A stretch of 6,651 nucleotides of DNA from a bacterium (GTDB lineage: Bacteria; Patescibacteriota; JABMPQ01; JAQVVF01), in NCBI GenBank assembly GCA_030611905.1, contig JAUWOX010000059.1:1-6651 (forward strand), written 5' to 3'. Under the pieces are notes generated by a model, which searched no databases, was not told where the DNA came from, and worked only from the letters and a program-made list of their open reading frames with translations. Shown here in pieces: positions 5,723-6,651 of the stretch (within the stretch, counting starts at the first letter, position 1; each line of letters starts with the position of its first letter). The position numbers and the translations under genes are program-made.

Positions 5723-6044
5723 AAAAATAATAAAAAAGGATTGTTGTGTAGTAAAGATTATTGTAGAAGAAAATGGTATTGTGATGGGAAGGGCATATTT
5801 ATATTTAATTAATAATGACTTGCATAAAAAGTCGTATGGGTTGCTTGAGGATGTTTTCATTGATGAGAAGTATCGCGGACAGGGTGCTGGTTCTAAGTTA
5901 TTAGAGGTAGTGATTTATGAAGCAAAAAAAAGGAAGTGTTATAAATTGATTGGAACAAGTCGAAAATCAAGAAAAAGAGTACATGATTGGTATAAAAAAT
6001 TAGGATTCAAAGACTATGGTTTAGAATTTAGAATGGATTTATAA
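5712..6044 (+). CDS. Small GNAT-family N-acetyltransferase
   Basis: This 110-residue protein has the core of the GCN5-related acetyltransferase fold. Residues 1-37 form the first strands. Motif A covers LLEDVFIDEKYRGQGAGSKL (44-63), with the acetyl-CoA pyrophosphate loop R55-G-Q-G-A-G60 (R/Q-x-x-G-x-G/A) and the following helix to about 75. Motif B covers VHDWYKKLGF (90-99), including the conserved Tyr and the L-G-F turn. It is shorter than most GNATs (about 140-170), mainly at the N-terminus, but both cofactor motifs are intact. The substrate cannot be read from the sequence; protein N-termini, lysines and small amines are all possible. The start overlaps hydD by 11 nt and hydA follows after 9 nt, so it is almost certainly co-transcribed with both structural subunits. 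No good ribosome binding site precedes it. Acetylation of a hydrogenase subunit is a possibility suggested only by position. Confidence 0.85.
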   Translation: MKIRKIIKKDCCVVKIIVEENGIVMGRAYLYLINNDLHKKSYGLLEDVFIDEKYRGQGAGSKLLEVVIYEAKKRKCYKLIGTSRKSRKRVHDWYKKLGFKDYGLEFRMDL

Positions 6045-6053
6045 ATTAAGTTT

Positions 6054-6651
6054 ATGGCAAAAAAAATAATCAAAATTAATCATTTGGCAAAGATGGAAGG
6101 GCATGCTTCTTTTGAAGGGGCAATTTTGGATGGAAAGATGGGAGAAGCGAAGATGATTACAGAAGAAGGAGCAAGATTAATTGAGGGGACTTTAATCGGG
6201 CGGCATTATTCTGAAGCGCCGACAATTACTTCGAGAATTTGTGGGATTTGTCCAATTGTCCATCATATTACTGCGGTTAAAGCGATGGAAGCTTGTTTCG
6301 ATGTTGAGGTTAGTGAAGCGGTGGTTATGTTAAGAAAGCTATTAGAATTAGGTCAGATAATTCATAGTCATACTTTGCATCTCTTCTTTTTGTCATTGCC
6401 TGATTTTTTGGATTATGATGATGATATGAAAATGGCAGGAACATATCCAAGGGAAGCGCAAATGGCAATTGATATTAGAAAATGGGCTATGGATTTATGT
6501 GGATTAATTGGTGGTCGAACCACTCACCCGTTGACTAATATGGTAGGTGGATTTAGAAAATGGCCAGGAGAAAAAGATCTGGAGAATTTCCTGGAAGGAT
6601 CAGGTGACATTTTAGAGATGGCTTTAAAAATCGGTCAGATGTTTAGAGATT
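6054..6651 (+). CDS. hydA: [NiFe] hydrogenase large (alpha) subunit, N-terminal part (HydA), truncated by window edge
   Basis: The first 199 codons of the catalytic subunit are visible and the frame is open to the right edge. Landmarks in order are LAKMEGHASFE (11-21), holding the R/K-x-E-G-H motif; the L1 motif RICGICPIVHH (61-71), in which C63 and C66 are two of the four Ni/Fe cysteine ligands; QIIHSHTLHLFF (101-112); and GRTTHPLTNMVGGF (154-167), all typical of group 3 large subunits. The second ligand pair (D-P-C-x-x-C) and any C-terminal extension removed by a maturation protease lie outside the window. The enzyme would reversibly convert H2 to protons and electrons in the cytosol, coupled through HydD, HydB and HydG to NAD(P)H. 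The ATG at 6054 follows the GNAT stop by 9 nt, and no clear Shine-Dalgarno sequence is present. Confidence 0.95.
   Translation, partial: MAKKIIKINHLAKMEGHASFEGAILDGKMGEAKMITEEGARLIEGTLIGRHYSEAPTITSRICGICPIVHHITAVKAMEACFDVEVSEAVVMLRKLLELGQIIHSHTLHLFFLSLPDFLDYDDDMKMAGTYPREAQMAIDIRKWAMDLCGLIGGRTTHPLTNMVGGFRKWPGEKDLENFLEGSGDILEMALKIGQMFRD

Noticed and set aside
5678..5860. Minus-strand frame of 60 codons across the hydD-GNAT junction
   Set aside because: The Phe/Ile-rich product is simply the complement of A-rich coding sequence, with no signal of its own.
3..6651. TGA recoded to glycine (code 25, as in Gracilibacteria)
   Set aside because: No in-frame TGA occurs in any of the genes, including at conserved glycines, so the standard code explains all frames.

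Overview
The window is AT-rich (roughly one third G+C by eye), with all genes on the + strand and almost no spacers. It reads as a single hydrogenase operon from a small, streamlined prokaryote. The best guess is a Patescibacteria/CPR bacterium, such as a Parcubacteria relative. The reasons are a group 3b-type [NiFe] hydrogenase in a genome with no respiratory genes nearby, many overlapping genes, very few Shine-Dalgarno motifs, and a helical-repeat protein at the left edge of a type I associate with that group. An archaeon (DPANN) is not excluded. This assignment is inference, because the window contains no marker gene.

Layout. Positions 3-473 hold the 3' part of an unrecognised protein built from about three repeats of 45 residues. 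Positions 482-2332 hold hydB and hydG, the electron-transfer and NAD(P)H-diaphorase half of a cytosolic sulfhydrogenase-type enzyme. Positions 2356-4946 carry five genes inserted between the two halves of the hydrogenase. These are a CbiM/NikM nickel (cobalt) permease, a PDGLE-domain/CbiN-like partner, a small hypC maturation chaperone gene that overlaps its upstream neighbour by 38 nt, an EamA/DMT transporter, and a conserved protein of unknown function. Positions 4928-5722 encode HydD, the hydrogenase small subunit. A short GNAT acetyltransferase gene (5712-6044) separates it from hydA, the large subunit (6054 onwards), which runs off the right edge.

How it fits together (inference). CbiM/NikM and its PDGLE partner would import Ni2+. 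HypC would help deliver the Fe(CN)2CO centre to the HydA precursor. HydD and HydA would form the H2-converting core, and HydB and HydG would carry electrons between that core and NAD(P)H. The related archaeal operons that I know of are a compact hydB-hydG-hydD-hydA. Here the order is kept, but a metal-supply, maturation and unknown-function cassette sits between BG and DA, and an acetyltransferase gene sits between D and A. The genes of most second-look interest are the unknown gene at 4443, the GNAT gene at 5712 and the 5'-edge repeat protein. HydB also appears to have lost the cysteines of its N-terminal domain.

No tRNA, rRNA, CRISPR array, mobile element, clear promoter or terminator was seen. 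No intergenic stretch exceeds 25 nt.
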